The notes: generated by a model from the letters alone, not told the origin. 64,000 nucleotides of DNA from Streptomyces sp. NBC_00572 (GCF_026341815.1 NZ_JAPENX010000001.1:2790001-2854000), one strand, 5' to 3'; counted from the stretch's first letter, positions 8,150 to 17,825 are shown. Numbers and translations: made by a program.

Positions 8150-9168
8150 CGAACACCGCCCCGACCTCCACGACCTCCGGCAGCCGTATGCGCACCGTCC
8201 GCTTCGACGCCTTCGGCGCCCCGTCCGTCCTCACCGTCGGCGAGGTCGAGACGCCCGAGCCCGAGGCCGGTCAGCTCACGGTCGACGTCCGGTACGCGGG
8301 CGTGAACTTCGCCGAAGTGATGTTCCGCCGCGGCCAGTTCCCGGTCGGCCTGCCGCACTTCCCCGGCCTTGAGGCGGTCGGCACGGTCCGCGCCGTGGGC
8401 GAGGGCGTCACCGGCTTCGAGCCCGGCGACCGGGTGGCCGCGCTCACCCTGGGCGGCGGCGGAAACGCCGAGGTGGTGGCCGTCGGAGCCGAGCACGTCG
8501 TCCGCCTCGACGGCGAGCTGGCCGACCTCGACGGAGCCCTCGCGGCCGGCGCCCTGTGCAACGTCACGACCGCCCTCGGCGTCCTCACCTCGGCGGGTCA
8601 CCTCGCCAAGGGAGAGACCGTGGTCGTCCTCGCGGCGGCGGGCGGCGTCGGTACGGCCGCGGCGCAGCTGGCGCGTCAGCTCGGCGCGGGCACGGTCATC
8701 GGCGTGACCAGCTCCCCCGCCAAGGCCGAGTACGCGCGCGGCTTCGGCTACGACAGCGTCGTGTCGTACGAGGAGCTTGAGCAGGAGGTGGCCGAGCGGA
8801 CCGGCGGAGCGGGCGCGGACCTGGTCCTGGACTCCGTCGGCGGCGCGTTCCGGTCGTCCGTGTCCGGCCTCCTGGCCGCCTTCGGCCGCCACGTCATCTT
8901 CGGCAACGCGGCGGCCGAGGACGTCACCTTCGAGGGCAACCACCCCTGGTACACGAACAGTTCCCTCGCCGGATACAACCTCGGCGGCGTCGCCGGCCGA
9001 GCCCCGGAGCTGCTCCGCGCCCACCTGGAGCAGGCCCTCGCCGAGGTCGCCAAGGGCAGCGTCCGCGTGGACGTGACCGTGCTCCCGCTGGCCGACGCGG
9101 CACGCGCGCACGAGCTCCTGGAGACCCGGGCCTCCACGGGCAAGTACGTCCTCGATGTCCGGTCCTGA
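8146..9168 (+). CDS. MDR-family quinone oxidoreductase / trans-enoyl reductase-like
   Basis: The 340-residue zinc-free medium-chain reductase has YAGVNFAEVMFRRGQF, FPGLEAVGTVRAVG and the NADPH-binding AAAGGVGTAAAQLA (about residues 164-177). It belongs to the quinone oxidoreductase / crotonyl-type enoyl reductase superfamily. The first 13 residues are Thr/Ser-rich and probably unstructured. It is translationally coupled to the MBL gene. With the other MDR gene at 6407 it gives the cluster two candidate enoyl reductases, alongside two ketoreductases, but no obvious dehydratase unless the hot-dog AfsA-like protein serves. Confidence 0.88.
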   Translation: MTNTAPTSTTSGSRMRTVRFDAFGAPSVLTVGEVETPEPEAGQLTVDVRYAGVNFAEVMFRRGQFPVGLPHFPGLEAVGTVRAVGEGVTGFEPGDRVAALTLGGGGNAEVVAVGAEHVVRLDGELADLDGALAAGALCNVTTALGVLTSAGHLAKGETVVVLAAAGGVGTAAAQLARQLGAGTVIGVTSSPAKAEYARGFGYDSVVSYEELEQEVAERTGGAGADLVLDSVGGAFRSSVSGLLAAFGRHVIFGNAAAEDVTFEGNHPWYTNSSLAGYNLGGVAGRAPELLRAHLEQALAEVAKGSVRVDVTVLPLADAARAHELLETRASTGKYVLDVRS

Positions 9169-9213
9169 ACAAGGCACGACCAGCACACAGCCGGTGGAAG
9201 ACGGGGGATACGC

Positions 9214-10791
9214 ATGACGCGCGAGTCGGAGTCGGGACTGCCCATCGAGCCGGTCTACGGGCCGGGGGCTCTGGAGGGCTGGGACCCGGCGGAGAAGCTG
9301 GGTGAGCCGGGCGGGTATCCGTTCACGCGCGGTGTGTATCGGTCGATGTACACGGGCCGGCCGTGGACGATGCGGCAGTACGCGGGTTTCGGTACGGCGG
9401 TGGAGTCCAATGCCCGGTACAAGCAGCTGATCGCGAACGGCACGATGGGTCTGTCGGTGGCGTTCGACCTGCCGACGCAGATGGGCCACGACTCCGACGC
9501 GCCGATCTCCTCGGGTGAGGTCGGCAAGGTGGGGGTGGCGATCGACTCGGTCGACGACATGCGGATCCTGTTCGACGGCATTCCGCTGGACAAGGTCTCG
9601 ACGTCGATGACGATCAACGCCCCCGCCGCCCTGCTCCTCCTCATGTACCAGCTGGTGGGTGAGGAACAGGGCGTCCCGGCAGGTCAGTTGACGGGCACGA
9701 TCCAGAATGACGTGCTGAAGGAGTACATCGCGCGGGGCACGTACATCTTCCCGCCGAAGCCGTCGCTGAGGCTGATCGCGGACATCTTCAAGTACTGCCG
9801 GGCCGAGATCCCGAAGTGGAACACGATCTCGATCTCGGGCTATCACATGGCGGAGGCGGGGGCCTCGCCCGCGCAGGAGATCGCGTTCACCCTGGCCGAC
9901 GGCATCGAGTACGTCCGCACGGCGGTCGCGGCGGGCATGGACGTGGACGACTTCGCACCCCGTCTGTCGTTCTTCTTCGTGGCGCGCACGACGATCCTGG
10001 AGGAGGTCGCGAAGTTCCGGGCGGCCCGCCGGATCTGGGCGCGGGTCATGAAGGAGGAGTTCGGCGCATCGAGCCCCAAGTCGCTGATGCTCCGTTTCCA
10101 CACCCAGACCGCGGGCGTGCAGCTGACCGCGCAGCAGCCCGAGGTCAACCTCGTCCGCGTCGCCGTCCAGGGCCTGGCGGCCGTCCTCGGCGGGACGCAG
10201 TCCCTGCACACCAACTCCTTCGACGAGGCGATCGCCCTGCCGACGGACAAGTCCGCCCGCCTCGCCCTGCGCACCCAGCAGGTCCTCGCCTACGAGACGG
10301 ACGTCACCGCGACCGTCGACCCGTTCGCCGGCAGTTACGTCGTCGAGAAGATGACCGACGACGTCGAGGCGGCGGCCCTGGACCTGATGGGCCGGGTCGA
10401 GGAGATGGGCGGCGCGGTCAACGCGATCGAGCACGGCTTCCAGAAGAGCGAGATCGAGCGCTCCGCCTACCGGATCGCCCAGGAGACCGACAACGGCGAG
10501 CGGGTCGTCGTCGGCGTCAACCGCTACACCATCGACGTCGAGGAACCCTACGAACCGCTGCGCGTCGACCCCGCCATCGAAGCCCAGCAGGCCGCACGCC
10601 TCGCCACGCTGCGCGCCGAACGCGACCAGGCGACGGTGGACGCGGCGCTCACGGAACTGAAGAAGGCGGCCGAGGGCACCGACAACGTGCTCTACCCGAT
10701 GAAGGACGCCCTCAAGGCCCGCGCCACCGTCGGCGAGGTCTGCAACGCACTCCGCGACGTCTGGGGCACCTACAGCCCGACGACCACCTGA
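9214..10791 (+). CDS. B12-dependent acyl-CoA mutase large subunit, methylmalonyl-CoA-type pocket
   Basis: The 525-residue protein is the TIM-barrel catalytic domain of the methylmalonyl-CoA mutase family without the C-terminal B12 domain. Pocket residues can be read. Tyr56 in [10 protein letters not shown] corresponds to Tyr89 of Propionibacterium MutB (Phe in isobutyryl-CoA mutase), and Arg174 in [10 protein letters not shown] corresponds to Arg207 (Gln in isobutyryl-CoA mutase); His211 in SISGYH matches His244. This predicts interconversion of methylmalonyl-CoA and succinyl-CoA, or a close carboxylated analogue, rather than isobutyryl/butyryl-CoA. It is followed after 63 bp by its B12-binding subunit. 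In the cluster it may supply methylmalonyl-CoA for chain building. A housekeeping paralogue is expected elsewhere. Confidence 0.9.
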   Translation: MTRESESGLPIEPVYGPGALEGWDPAEKLGEPGGYPFTRGVYRSMYTGRPWTMRQYAGFGTAVESNARYKQLIANGTMGLSVAFDLPTQMGHDSDAPISSGEVGKVGVAIDSVDDMRILFDGIPLDKVSTSMTINAPAALLLLMYQLVGEEQGVPAGQLTGTIQNDVLKEYIARGTYIFPPKPSLRLIADIFKYCRAEIPKWNTISISGYHMAEAGASPAQEIAFTLADGIEYVRTAVAAGMDVDDFAPRLSFFFVARTTILEEVAKFRAARRIWARVMKEEFGASSPKSLMLRFHTQTAGVQLTAQQPEVNLVRVAVQGLAAVLGGTQSLHTNSFDEAIALPTDKSARLALRTQQVLAYETDVTATVDPFAGSYVVEKMTDDVEAAALDLMGRVEEMGGAVNAIEHGFQKSEIERSAYRIAQETDNGERVVVGVNRYTIDVEEPYEPLRVDPAIEAQQAARLATLRAERDQATVDAALTELKKAAEGTDNVLYPMKDALKARATVGEVCNALRDVWGTYSPTTT

Positions 10792-10854
10792 GACCTCACG
10801 GACGCCCGCGTACGACAGAAGACAGCACACAACAGAAAACAGAGGGGGAATCCG

Positions 10855-11265
10855 ATGGACACGCCGATTCGGGTCGTGATCGCCAAGCCCGGCCTTGACG
10901 GACACGACCGAGGGGCGAAGGTCATCGCTCGCGCCTTGCGGGACGCGGGAGTCGAGGTCATCTACACGGGGCTCCACCAGACCCCGCGCCAGATCGTCGA
11001 CACCGCCGTCCAGGAGGACGCCGACGGCATCGGCCTGTCGGTCCTCTCCGGCGCTCATATGACGCTCTTCGCCGAGGTCCTCACACTCCTCGACGAGGCG
11101 GACGCACGGGACATCACCGTCTTCGGCGGCGGCATCATCCCGGAGGCCGACATCCCGGTGCTCCGCGCGATGGGCGTGGCCGCACTCTTCACCCCCGGCT
11201 CGCCCATCCGCGACATCTCCGCCTGGGTGACCCGGAACATCGCCGCACTTGAGGGGGCACGATGA
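10855..11265 (+). CDS. B12-binding small subunit of the acyl-CoA mutase
   Basis: This 136-residue stand-alone cobalamin-binding domain contains the base-off motif [11 protein letters not shown] (the DxHxxG signature), then SVLSGAHM and the GGGIIPEAD loop that holds the nucleotide tail. It completes the catalytic barrel encoded just upstream; the two are separate chains as in isobutyryl- and 2-hydroxyisobutyryl-CoA mutases. The start is ATG at 10855 after GAGGGGGAATCCG. The stop overlaps the next gene by 4 bp, tying mutase supply to the synthetase. No cobalamin riboswitch is visible upstream. Confidence 0.94.
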   Translation: MDTPIRVVIAKPGLDGHDRGAKVIARALRDAGVEVIYTGLHQTPRQIVDTAVQEDADGIGLSVLSGAHMTLFAEVLTLLDEADARDITVFGGGIIPEADIPVLRAMGVAALFTPGSPIRDISAWVTRNIAALEGAR

Positions 11266-14072
11266 CGACCGAGCACGACACGACAGCCGACCACGACACG
11301 ACCTCCGACCTGGGCGCCTTGCTGACCCGGGCCGCCGCCCGGTTCCCGGAGCACGGGATCCGTTACGGCTCCGCGGACCGGCCGCTCGACTTCCGGCTCC
11401 AGACCTATCCGGAGCTCCTTGAGGAGTCGCTGCGCGTCCTCGCCCGGCTGCGGAAGTCCGGAGTGGGCGAGGACCGGATCGTCGCGCTGCTCCTCGAACG
11501 GCCGGAGGACTTCCTGCCGGCCCTCTGGGCGTGCCTGCTCGGCGGGATCACGGTGTGCCCGCTGGTCCCCCTGCGCGACGACCCGCAGCGCTGGGCGGCC
11601 CAGCTCGGCCACGTCAACACCCTGCTCGACGGACCGCTCCTGGTCACCGACGCCCGAACGTGCGAGGAACTCCCCGCCGTCCAGGGCCTGTCGGTCGTCA
11701 CCCTGGAGGACCTGACACCGGCCGGCACGGCCGCCGGTATCGAGGGAGACGCGCTTCCGCTCACCCCGGCCTCCCCCGACGACGTCGCCCTCCTCGTCCT
11801 CACCTCCGGTTCCACCAGTGCGTCCAAGGCCGTCCGGCTCACCCACGGAAATCTGCTGGCCTCCATGGCGGCGAAGGCCGGGACGCAGTCGCTGACCTCG
11901 GACGACGTCACCCTGAACTGGATCTCGTACGACCACGTCGCCGCGCTCCTCGAAGCGCATCTGCTTCCGCTGTCGGTCGGTGCCGTCCAGCTGCAGACCT
12001 CCCCGGAGACGGTGCTCGCCGCCCCGATGCGCTTCCTGGAGCTGATCGACGCGCACCGGGTGACGATGACGTTCACGCCGAACTTCCTGCTCGGTCAACT
12101 CAACAAGACCGTCGACAGCCTGCCGGCCGCTCCGTCCCTGGACCTGTCCTGTCTGCGGCACATCGTCTCCGGCGGCGAGGCCAACCCCGTCGCCACGGGC
12201 ATCGGCTTCCTCGACCGGCTGGCCCCGTACGGACTGCGCCGCGAGGCCCTGTGGCCCGCCTTCGGGATGACGGAGACCTGCGCCGGCAGCATCTACAACC
12301 GGGAGTTCCCCGAGGCCGACCGCGAGGCCGAGTTCGCGGCGGTCGGCAGGCCGGTCGACGGGCTGCGCATCCGGATCGCGGCCGAGGACACCGGCCTGCC
12401 GCAGGCCGCGGGCGAGACCGGAGAGGTGCAGCTCACCGGACCGATGGTCACGGGCGGGTACTGGAACGACAAGGAGGCCACCGAGGCCGCCTTCACCACG
12501 GACGGCTGGTTCCGGACCGGTGACCTCGGCCGGCTCGACGGGGGCCGGCTGACCCTCGTGGGGCGCAGCAAGGACAGCGTCATCGTCAACGGCGTCAACT
12601 ACTACAGCCACGACCTGGAGTCGGTGCTCGACGGCTTGGAAGGCATCGAGAAGTCGTTCGTCGCCGCGTTCCCGACCCGTCCGAAGGGCAGCGACACCGA
12701 GCAGCTCGCCGTCGCGTTCGCGGCCGCCCCCGAGGTGGCCGGCGACGAACCGGCACTGCACCGCCTGCTGATAGCCGTCCGGAACAGCGTCGTCCTGCAC
12801 TGGGGCTTCCGTCCCGCGCTCCTGCTTCCGCTACCCAAGGACGCCTTCCCGAAGACCAGCCTGGGCAAGATCCCGCGCGCACTGATGCGGCGCCGGCTGG
12901 AGGCCGGCGACTACGCCGAGCAGGTGGGTTCCGTCCAGGCCCTGGTCACCCGGCAGCTCGGCGGGTACGTCGCTCCCGAGGGCGCCCGCGAGGAGGCGCT
13001 CGCGGAGCTGTACGGCGAGCTCTTCGAGACCGACCCGGCGACGATCAGCGCCACGGCGAGCTTCTTCGACCTCGGCGGTACGTCACTGGACATCCTGCGT
13101 CTCAAGAGCCTGATCGCCCGGCGCTTCCCGGGCACGGAGCCGCCGGTCCTCGCGATCCTCACCTCGCCGAGCGTCCGCGCGCTCGCCGCCCGCATCGAGG
13201 CGGACCGGAGCGACGCGCCCGCGCCGTACGACCCGATCGTCCCGCTGCAGACCAGCGGGGACGGGACGCCGCTGTTCTGCGTGCACCCGGGCGTCGGCGA
13301 GGTGCTCGTCTTCGTCAACCTGGCCAAGTACTTCGTGCACGAGCGGCCCTTCTACGCGCTGCGGGCCCGCGGCTTCAACCCGGGGGAGAAGCCGTTCGCG
13401 TCCTTCGACGAGATGGCACGCGCGTACGTGGACGCCATCCGGTCCCGGCAACCGCACGGCCCCTACGCGATCGCCGGGTACTCCTTCGGCGCGGCGGTGG
13501 CCTTCGAGGTGGCCAAGCTCCTTGAGGCCGACGGCGAACGCGTCGACTTCCTGGGCAGCTTCAACCTCCCCCCGCACATCAAGTACCGCATGGACGAGCT
13601 CGACTTCGTCGAGACCGCGGTCAACCTGGCCATGTTCCTGGACCTGGTCTCCGAGCAGCGGGCGAAGACGCTGCCCGCCGAACTCCGGCCGCTGGACAGG
13701 CGGGAGCAGCTCGGCCGCCTGATCGACATCGCTCCCCCGGAGCGGCTCGCCGAACTCGACCTGGACCTCGAACGGTTCACCGCGTGGGCGGAGCTCGCGG
13801 ACGGCCTCACCGACCTCGGCCGGAGCTACGTGCCGTCCGGCGACGTCGCCCGGATGAGCGTCTTCTACGCCGTCCCGCTCCGCGGCAGCAAGCAGGACTG
13901 GCTGAACAACGAGCTGAGCCGGTGGACCGACTTCACCCGCGAGGCGCCGCGGTTCCTCGACGTGCCCGGCGAGCACTACACCCTCATGGGCGCCCGCCAC
14001 GTGGCCGCCTTCCAGTCGATCCTGCGGGCGGAACTCGCCCGGTCGCTGTCCGCCCCGTCCGACGAGCAGTAG
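11262..14072 (+). CDS. three-domain adenylation-thiolation-thioesterase synthetase (quinone/furanone synthetase-like)
   Basis: The 936-residue NRPS-like protein has no condensation domain. The adenylation domain spans about residues 15-590, with P-loop TSGSTSASK near 181, [24 protein letters not shown] and the GWFRTGDLG core. A carrier domain follows with Ser608 in [10 protein letters not shown] type I thioesterase spans about 650-930 with Ser741 in GYSFG. This order and the [21 protein letters not shown] motifs resemble arylpyruvate-dimerising synthetases (atromentin, polyporic acid, ralfuranone and echoside types), which join two 2-oxo acids into a benzoquinone or furanone. The substrate is inferred only by resemblance. 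Downstream monooxygenase and methyltransferase-fold genes suit an aromatic product. Confidence 0.85.
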   Translation: MTTEHDTTADHDTTSDLGALLTRAAARFPEHGIRYGSADRPLDFRLQTYPELLEESLRVLARLRKSGVGEDRIVALLLERPEDFLPALWACLLGGITVCPLVPLRDDPQRWAAQLGHVNTLLDGPLLVTDARTCEELPAVQGLSVVTLEDLTPAGTAAGIEGDALPLTPASPDDVALLVLTSGSTSASKAVRLTHGNLLASMAAKAGTQSLTSDDVTLNWISYDHVAALLEAHLLPLSVGAVQLQTSPETVLAAPMRFLELIDAHRVTMTFTPNFLLGQLNKTVDSLPAAPSLDLSCLRHIVSGGEANPVATGIGFLDRLAPYGLRREALWPAFGMTETCAGSIYNREFPEADREAEFAAVGRPVDGLRIRIAAEDTGLPQAAGETGEVQLTGPMVTGGYWNDKEATEAAFTTDGWFRTGDLGRLDGGRLTLVGRSKDSVIVNGVNYYSHDLESVLDGLEGIEKSFVAAFPTRPKGSDTEQLAVAFAAAPEVAGDEPALHRLLIAVRNSVVLHWGFRPALLLPLPKDAFPKTSLGKIPRALMRRRLEAGDYAEQVGSVQALVTRQLGGYVAPEGAREEALAELYGELFETDPATISATASFFDLGGTSLDILRLKSLIARRFPGTEPPVLAILTSPSVRALAARIEADRSDAPAPYDPIVPLQTSGDGTPLFCVHPGVGEVLVFVNLAKYFVHERPFYALRARGFNPGEKPFASFDEMARAYVDAIRSRQPHGPYAIAGYSFGAAVAFEVAKLLEADGERVDFLGSFNLPPHIKYRMDELDFVETAVNLAMFLDLVSEQRAKTLPAELRPLDRREQLGRLIDIAPPERLAELDLDLERFTAWAELADGLTDLGRSYVPSGDVARMSVFYAVPLRGSKQDWLNNELSRWTDFTREAPRFLDVPGEHYTLMGARHVAAFQSILRAELARSLSAPSDEQ

Positions 14073-14085
14073 AGGAGCCACCCGG

Positions 14086-15042
14086 ATGCAGACACCTACC
14101 GGCAAGAAGATCCTGATCACCGGGGCGACCGGACTGGTCGCACGCACGGCCGCCGAGACACTCGCCCGCGACAACGAGGTGTGGTGCCTGGGCCGGTTCT
14201 CGGACCCGGAGACGGAACGCGGGCTGCGGGACCGGGGCATCAGGACCCGGCGCTGGGACATGGCCGCGTACGGACCGGACGAGCGGGACGGCCTGGACGG
14301 GGTCCCCGACGACTTCACCCATGTCCTGCACGCGGCGGTCGAGCGGGGCGACGGGGACTTCGAGGACGTGGTGGCGGTCAACTCCGTCGGCACCGGCCGC
14401 CTGATGACCCACTGCCGATCCGCCGAATCGTTCCTCTTCATCTCCACCAGTGCGGTCTACGCCCCCGGGGCACTGGACCACCGGTACACCGAGACCGACC
14501 CGCTGGCGGCCCACTCGGCCTTCCTGCCGACCTACCCGGTGGGCAAGCTGGCCACCGAGGGAGCCGTACGGGCGCTCGCCGTCACCCTCGGCCTGCCCAC
14601 CACCATCGCCCGGCTCAACGTCGCCTACGGGCCGCACGGGCACGGCGGGGCCCCGGTCATCCACTACCGGGCGATGCTCGCCGGGCAGCCCGTCGCGGTC
14701 CCGCACACGGACCAGCACTACTGCTCCCCGATCCACACCGACGACATCGCCCGGCACGTGCCAGGCCTGTGGGCCACGGCGACGGTGCCCGCGACCGTCG
14801 TGAACTGGGGCGGGGACGAGGTCGTCGGCATCACCGACCTCCTCGCCTACGTCTCGGAACTCACCGGCGTGCCCGTCGACTTCGTCCCGGGCGACGTCAC
14901 CCGCGCGGTCGTCGCGTACGACGACACCCTCCGCAGGAGCCTGGTCGGCGCCTGCGAGTGGTCCTGGCGCGACGGCGTCCGCCAGGTGCTCGAAGCGCAC
15001 TTCCCCGGCTGTGTCACCGCCGCCGCCCGACAGACCCGATAG
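14086..15042 (+). CDS. NAD-dependent epimerase/dehydratase (extended SDR)
   Basis: This 318-residue extended SDR has an N-terminal TGATGLVA Rossmann motif (about residues 12-19), a Ser/Thr-rich ISTSAVY strand and the catalytic YPVGK (Tyr and Lys). Members act as nucleotide-sugar epimerases and dehydratases, or as reductases of small ketones. There are no other sugar genes in view, so a reductase or dehydratase on the pathway intermediate seems more likely than a sugar role. It lies 13 bp after the synthetase gene with GAGGAG before the ATG. Substrate unknown. Confidence 0.85.
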   Translation: MQTPTGKKILITGATGLVARTAAETLARDNEVWCLGRFSDPETERGLRDRGIRTRRWDMAAYGPDERDGLDGVPDDFTHVLHAAVERGDGDFEDVVAVNSVGTGRLMTHCRSAESFLFISTSAVYAPGALDHRYTETDPLAAHSAFLPTYPVGKLATEGAVRALAVTLGLPTTIARLNVAYGPHGHGGAPVIHYRAMLAGQPVAVPHTDQHYCSPIHTDDIARHVPGLWATATVPATVVNWGGDEVVGITDLLAYVSELTGVPVDFVPGDVTRAVVAYDDTLRRSLVGACEWSWRDGVRQVLEAHFPGCVTAAARQTR

Positions 15043-15056
15043 AGAGGCCCCCTTTC

Positions 15057-16154
15057 GTGACCGGTTCCACCGCACCCACCAAGTCGTCCGCCGAACCGTC
15101 GTGGGAGCCGCCCACCCAGCCGCCCACCGAACCGTCCACCGGGCCGTCCACCGAGCCGCAGGTGCTGAGCCTGCTGGAGCGCGCGCTGAGCAGCAGTTGC
15201 GCCGCCGCGCTGCGGGCGGCCGTGAAGCTCGGTCTCGCCGACGCCCTCGGCGACGGCCCGGCGACGGCGGACGACCTCGCGCGGACCGTCGGAGCCGACC
15301 CGGACGCGCTGCGGCGCCTGCTGCGCTCGCTCACCTGCCACCAGGTGTTCGCCGAGGACCCCGAGGGCCGTTTCGTCCCCTCGGAGATCTCCCGGCTGCT
15401 GCGCACGGACACCCCGGACAGCCTCGACCAGCTCGTGCTGTGGATGACCGAGCCGTGGACCTGGGAACTGTGGGGCCGGCTCGACGAGTCCGTGCGCACC
15501 GGCAAGGACGTCTTCGTCGACCTGCACGGGCAGGAGTTCTTCGACCAGGTGCACTCCGCGTGGCCGGAGTCCGCGGCGGTCTTCGACCGTGCGATGACCC
15601 AGGCGAGCATCCAGTCCGCCAGGGCCGTCGCGGGAGCCGTGCCGCTGTCCGGCGCGCGGACCGTCGCCGACATCGGCGGCGGCCAGGGCGCGCTGCTCGC
15701 CGCCCTCCTCGAACACCACCCGGACGTGCGGGGCGTCCTCTTCGACCGGCCGGACGTGCTGGCCGGCGCGGACGCCCGGCTGCGCGAGGGCGGGACGCTC
15801 GCCGAGCGGGCGGAACTGGTCGCCGGGGACTGCCGCGAGGCCGTCCCGGCCGACATCGACGTGTACGTCTTCAAGAACGTCCTGGGGATGAACGACGAGG
15901 ACGCGGTCGTCGTACTCGGCAACGTCGTACGCACGGCCCGCCCGGGCACCAGGGTGATCATCGTGGAGAACCTGGTCGACGACGGCCCCGGGCAGATGTT
16001 CAGCACCGGGATGGACCTGCGGATGCTCCTCACCGTCGGCGGCCGCAAGCACACCCGGCAGAGCCTGCTCGGACTGGTGGAGCGGGCCGGCCTGACCGTA
16101 CGGGACGTCCGCCCGGTCAACACCTACCAGCACATGATCGAGGCGACGGTGTGA
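15057..16154 (+). CDS. O-methyltransferase-fold protein with missing catalytic His
   Basis: The 365-residue protein has the layout of small-molecule O-methyltransferases. An N-terminal dimerisation/winged-helix region (about residues 35-130) is followed by a SAM-binding domain with VADIGGGQGALL. In active family members a VLHDWxD segment provides the His base. Here the corresponding segment reads KNVLGMNDEDA, so the His is absent. Homologues with altered active sites include the hydroxylase RdmB and decarboxylating relatives in anthracycline pathways. The GTG at 15057 follows AGAGAGG, and a Pro/Thr/Ser-rich leader of about 35 residues precedes the fold. SAM binding is likely, methyl transfer doubtful. 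Confidence 0.85.
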   Translation: MTGSTAPTKSSAEPSWEPPTQPPTEPSTGPSTEPQVLSLLERALSSSCAAALRAAVKLGLADALGDGPATADDLARTVGADPDALRRLLRSLTCHQVFAEDPEGRFVPSEISRLLRTDTPDSLDQLVLWMTEPWTWELWGRLDESVRTGKDVFVDLHGQEFFDQVHSAWPESAAVFDRAMTQASIQSARAVAGAVPLSGARTVADIGGGQGALLAALLEHHPDVRGVLFDRPDVLAGADARLREGGTLAERAELVAGDCREAVPADIDVYVFKNVLGMNDEDAVVVLGNVVRTARPGTRVIIVENLVDDGPGQMFSTGMDLRMLLTVGGRKHTRQSLLGLVERAGLTVRDVRPVNTYQHMIEATV

Positions 16155-17590
16155 AGGAGAACACCGCGGACGTCCTCGTCATCGGGGCAGGCCCCACCGG
16201 CCTCCTCCTGGCCGGCGACCTGGCCACCGCCGGGGTGCGGGTCACCCTGCTCGAACGGCGCGAGCACGCCGCCGACACCGCCATGACCCGCTCCTTCGCG
16301 GTGCACGCCCGCACCCTGGAGCTGCTCGACGCCCGGGGCCTGGGCGACGAACTCGTCGCCCTCGGCCGCAAGGCGCCCGTGATCGGCGTCTTCGGCAGGA
16401 TCGAACTCCGGCTGCACCGGCTGCGCTCCCGCTTCCCGTTCGCCCTGATCACCCCGCAGTACCACGTGGAACGGCTCCTGGAACGGCGGGCGCGCGCCGC
16501 CGGGGCGCGGATCGTGCGGGGCGCCGAGGTGACGCGGCTGCGCCAGAACGACGCCGGCGTCGAGGTGGAGACGGCCGACGGGGACGTCCTGACCGCCCGG
16601 TACGTGGTCGGGTGCGACGGCGTACGCAGCTCGGTGCGGCGGATGGTCGGCATCGCCTTCCCCGGCAAGTCGGTGGTGCGCTCGGTGATGCTGGCCGACA
16701 TCCGGCTCACCGAGATCCCCGTCGACGCGGTGACCACCAACTCCAACGCGCACGGCTTCGCCTCCCTCGTACCGTTCGGCGACGGCTGGTACCGGGCGAT
16801 CGGCTGGGTCGCGGGGGACGAGCGGCCCGACGACGCGCCGGTGGTGGCGGAGGAGCTCTCCGCGCTGCTGCGCCGGGTCCTGGGCTCCGACTACGGCATG
16901 CACGACCCGCGCTGGATCTCCCGCTTCCACAGCGACGAGCGGCAGGCCGTGCGCTACCGCGAGGGCAGGGTGCTGCTGGCGGGCGACGCCGCGCACGTGC
17001 ATTCGCCCGCCGGCGGCATGGGGATGAACACGGGCCTCCAGGACGCCGCCAACCTGGGCTGGAAACTGGCCGCCGTGGTCCAGGGCCGCGCCGGGCAGCC
17101 GCTGCTCGACTCGTACGAGCGGGAGCGCCACCCCGTCGGGCGGCAGGCGCTGCGGGTCTCCGGGGCGATCACCCGGGGCGTGCTGCGGTCCCCCCGCAAC
17201 GGTCTGACGCGTGGTCTGCGCCAGGTCGGGCTGCCGCTCGCGAACCGGCTGAACTCGCTGACGGCGACGGGCGAGCGCCTGCTCTCCGGCATCGGCATCG
17301 CCTACCCGGCGCCGCGCGGCAGTCACCGGCTCACCGGCCGTCGGGTCCCCGACCTCCGGCTCTCCGGTGGACGGCGCCTGTACGAGGTACTGCGCGACGG
17401 CCGTTTCGTCCTGGTCGCCCACGGCAGCCCGGTACCGGAGACGGAGTGGCTGCACCTCGCGGCCCCGGCGGGAAACCTGCCCGGCCCGCTGCTGATCCGC
17501 CCCGACGGCCACATCGCCTGGGCCTCCGACACCCCGGACCCCGAGGCCCTCCGCGCGGCCCTGAGGCACTGGCCGGTGACCGCGGCCTGA
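16151..17590 (+). CDS. FAD-dependent aromatic hydroxylase (class A monooxygenase)
   Basis: The 479-residue class A flavin monooxygenase shows the FAD-binding GAGPTGLLLAGDL (about residues 13-25), the GCDGVRSSVR segment and the second FAD motif LLAGDAAHVHSPAGGMGMN. The C-terminal 110 residues form a thioredoxin-like tail, as in phenol and polyketide hydroxylases (PheA/TfdB-like, RdmE-like). It should use NAD(P)H and O2 to hydroxylate an aromatic or quinone intermediate. The start overlaps the methyltransferase-fold gene by 4 bp. It is the last gene of the rightward arm; a strong palindromic terminator and tRNA-Leu follow within 150 bp. Confidence 0.92.
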   Translation: MKENTADVLVIGAGPTGLLLAGDLATAGVRVTLLERREHAADTAMTRSFAVHARTLELLDARGLGDELVALGRKAPVIGVFGRIELRLHRLRSRFPFALITPQYHVERLLERRARAAGARIVRGAEVTRLRQNDAGVEVETADGDVLTARYVVGCDGVRSSVRRMVGIAFPGKSVVRSVMLADIRLTEIPVDAVTTNSNAHGFASLVPFGDGWYRAIGWVAGDERPDDAPVVAEELSALLRRVLGSDYGMHDPRWISRFHSDERQAVRYREGRVLLAGDAAHVHSPAGGMGMNTGLQDAANLGWKLAAVVQGRAGQPLLDSYERERHPVGRQALRVSGAITRGVLRSPRNGLTRGLRQVGLPLANRLNSLTATGERLLSGIGIAYPAPRGSHRLTGRRVPDLRLSGGRRLYEVLRDGRFVLVAHGSPVPETEWLHLAAPAGNLPGPLLIRPDGHIAWASDTPDPEALRAALRHWPVTAA

Positions 17591-17685
17591 CCCCGGAGAC
17601 GTAGCCCACGGTCCCGCGGACGCGCCCCCCGCCCCGCACCCGTGGGTTACGTCACATCCCCGCCCGAAAGAAAGAGGGGGAAAAC

Positions 17686-17723
17686 GAAACGGTCGGCATC
17701 GTGATCACGATGCCGACCGTTTC
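17686..17723. terminator. 38-bp perfect palindrome, bidirectional terminator
   Basis: Two perfect 19-bp arms meet without a spacer (GAAACGGTCGGCATCGTGA and its complement). The flanking A and T runs allow it to end both the rightward biosynthetic arm and transcription of the convergent tRNA-Leu. Confidence 0.88.
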
Positions 17724-17738
17724 CTCGGTTTCCCGAGA

Positions 17739-17825
17739 TGGTGCGCGAGGGGGGAGTTGAACCCCCACGCCCTTTCGGGCACTGGAACCTGAATCCAGCG
17801 CGTCTGCCTATTCCGCCACCCGCGC
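17739..17825 (-). tRNA. tRNA-Leu (CAG)
   Basis: The minus strand reads GCGCGGG...CTCGCGC-ACCA with a full cloverleaf: 7-bp acceptor stem, a D arm, an anticodon stem CTGGA/TCCAG with loop TTCAGGT giving anticodon CAG, a long variable arm (GCCCGAAAGGGC) typical of tRNA-Leu, and a T arm with GTTCAACTC. CCA is encoded. It lies between the end of the accessory cluster and the conserved fhaA block, marking the boundary between the two. Confidence 0.96.

Noticed and set aside
9169..9213. Cobalamin riboswitch upstream of the mutase
   Set aside because: Only 45 bp separate the genes and no B12-box-like element is visible here or before the MBL gene.
9214..10791. Isobutyryl-CoA mutase
   Set aside because: The diagnostic Phe and Gln are Tyr56 and Arg174 here, matching methylmalonyl-CoA mutase instead.
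7759..11058. 1099-codon minus-strand open frame
   Set aside because: It is antisense to the MDR and mutase genes, which have full family signatures; the translated product has no recognisable domain.
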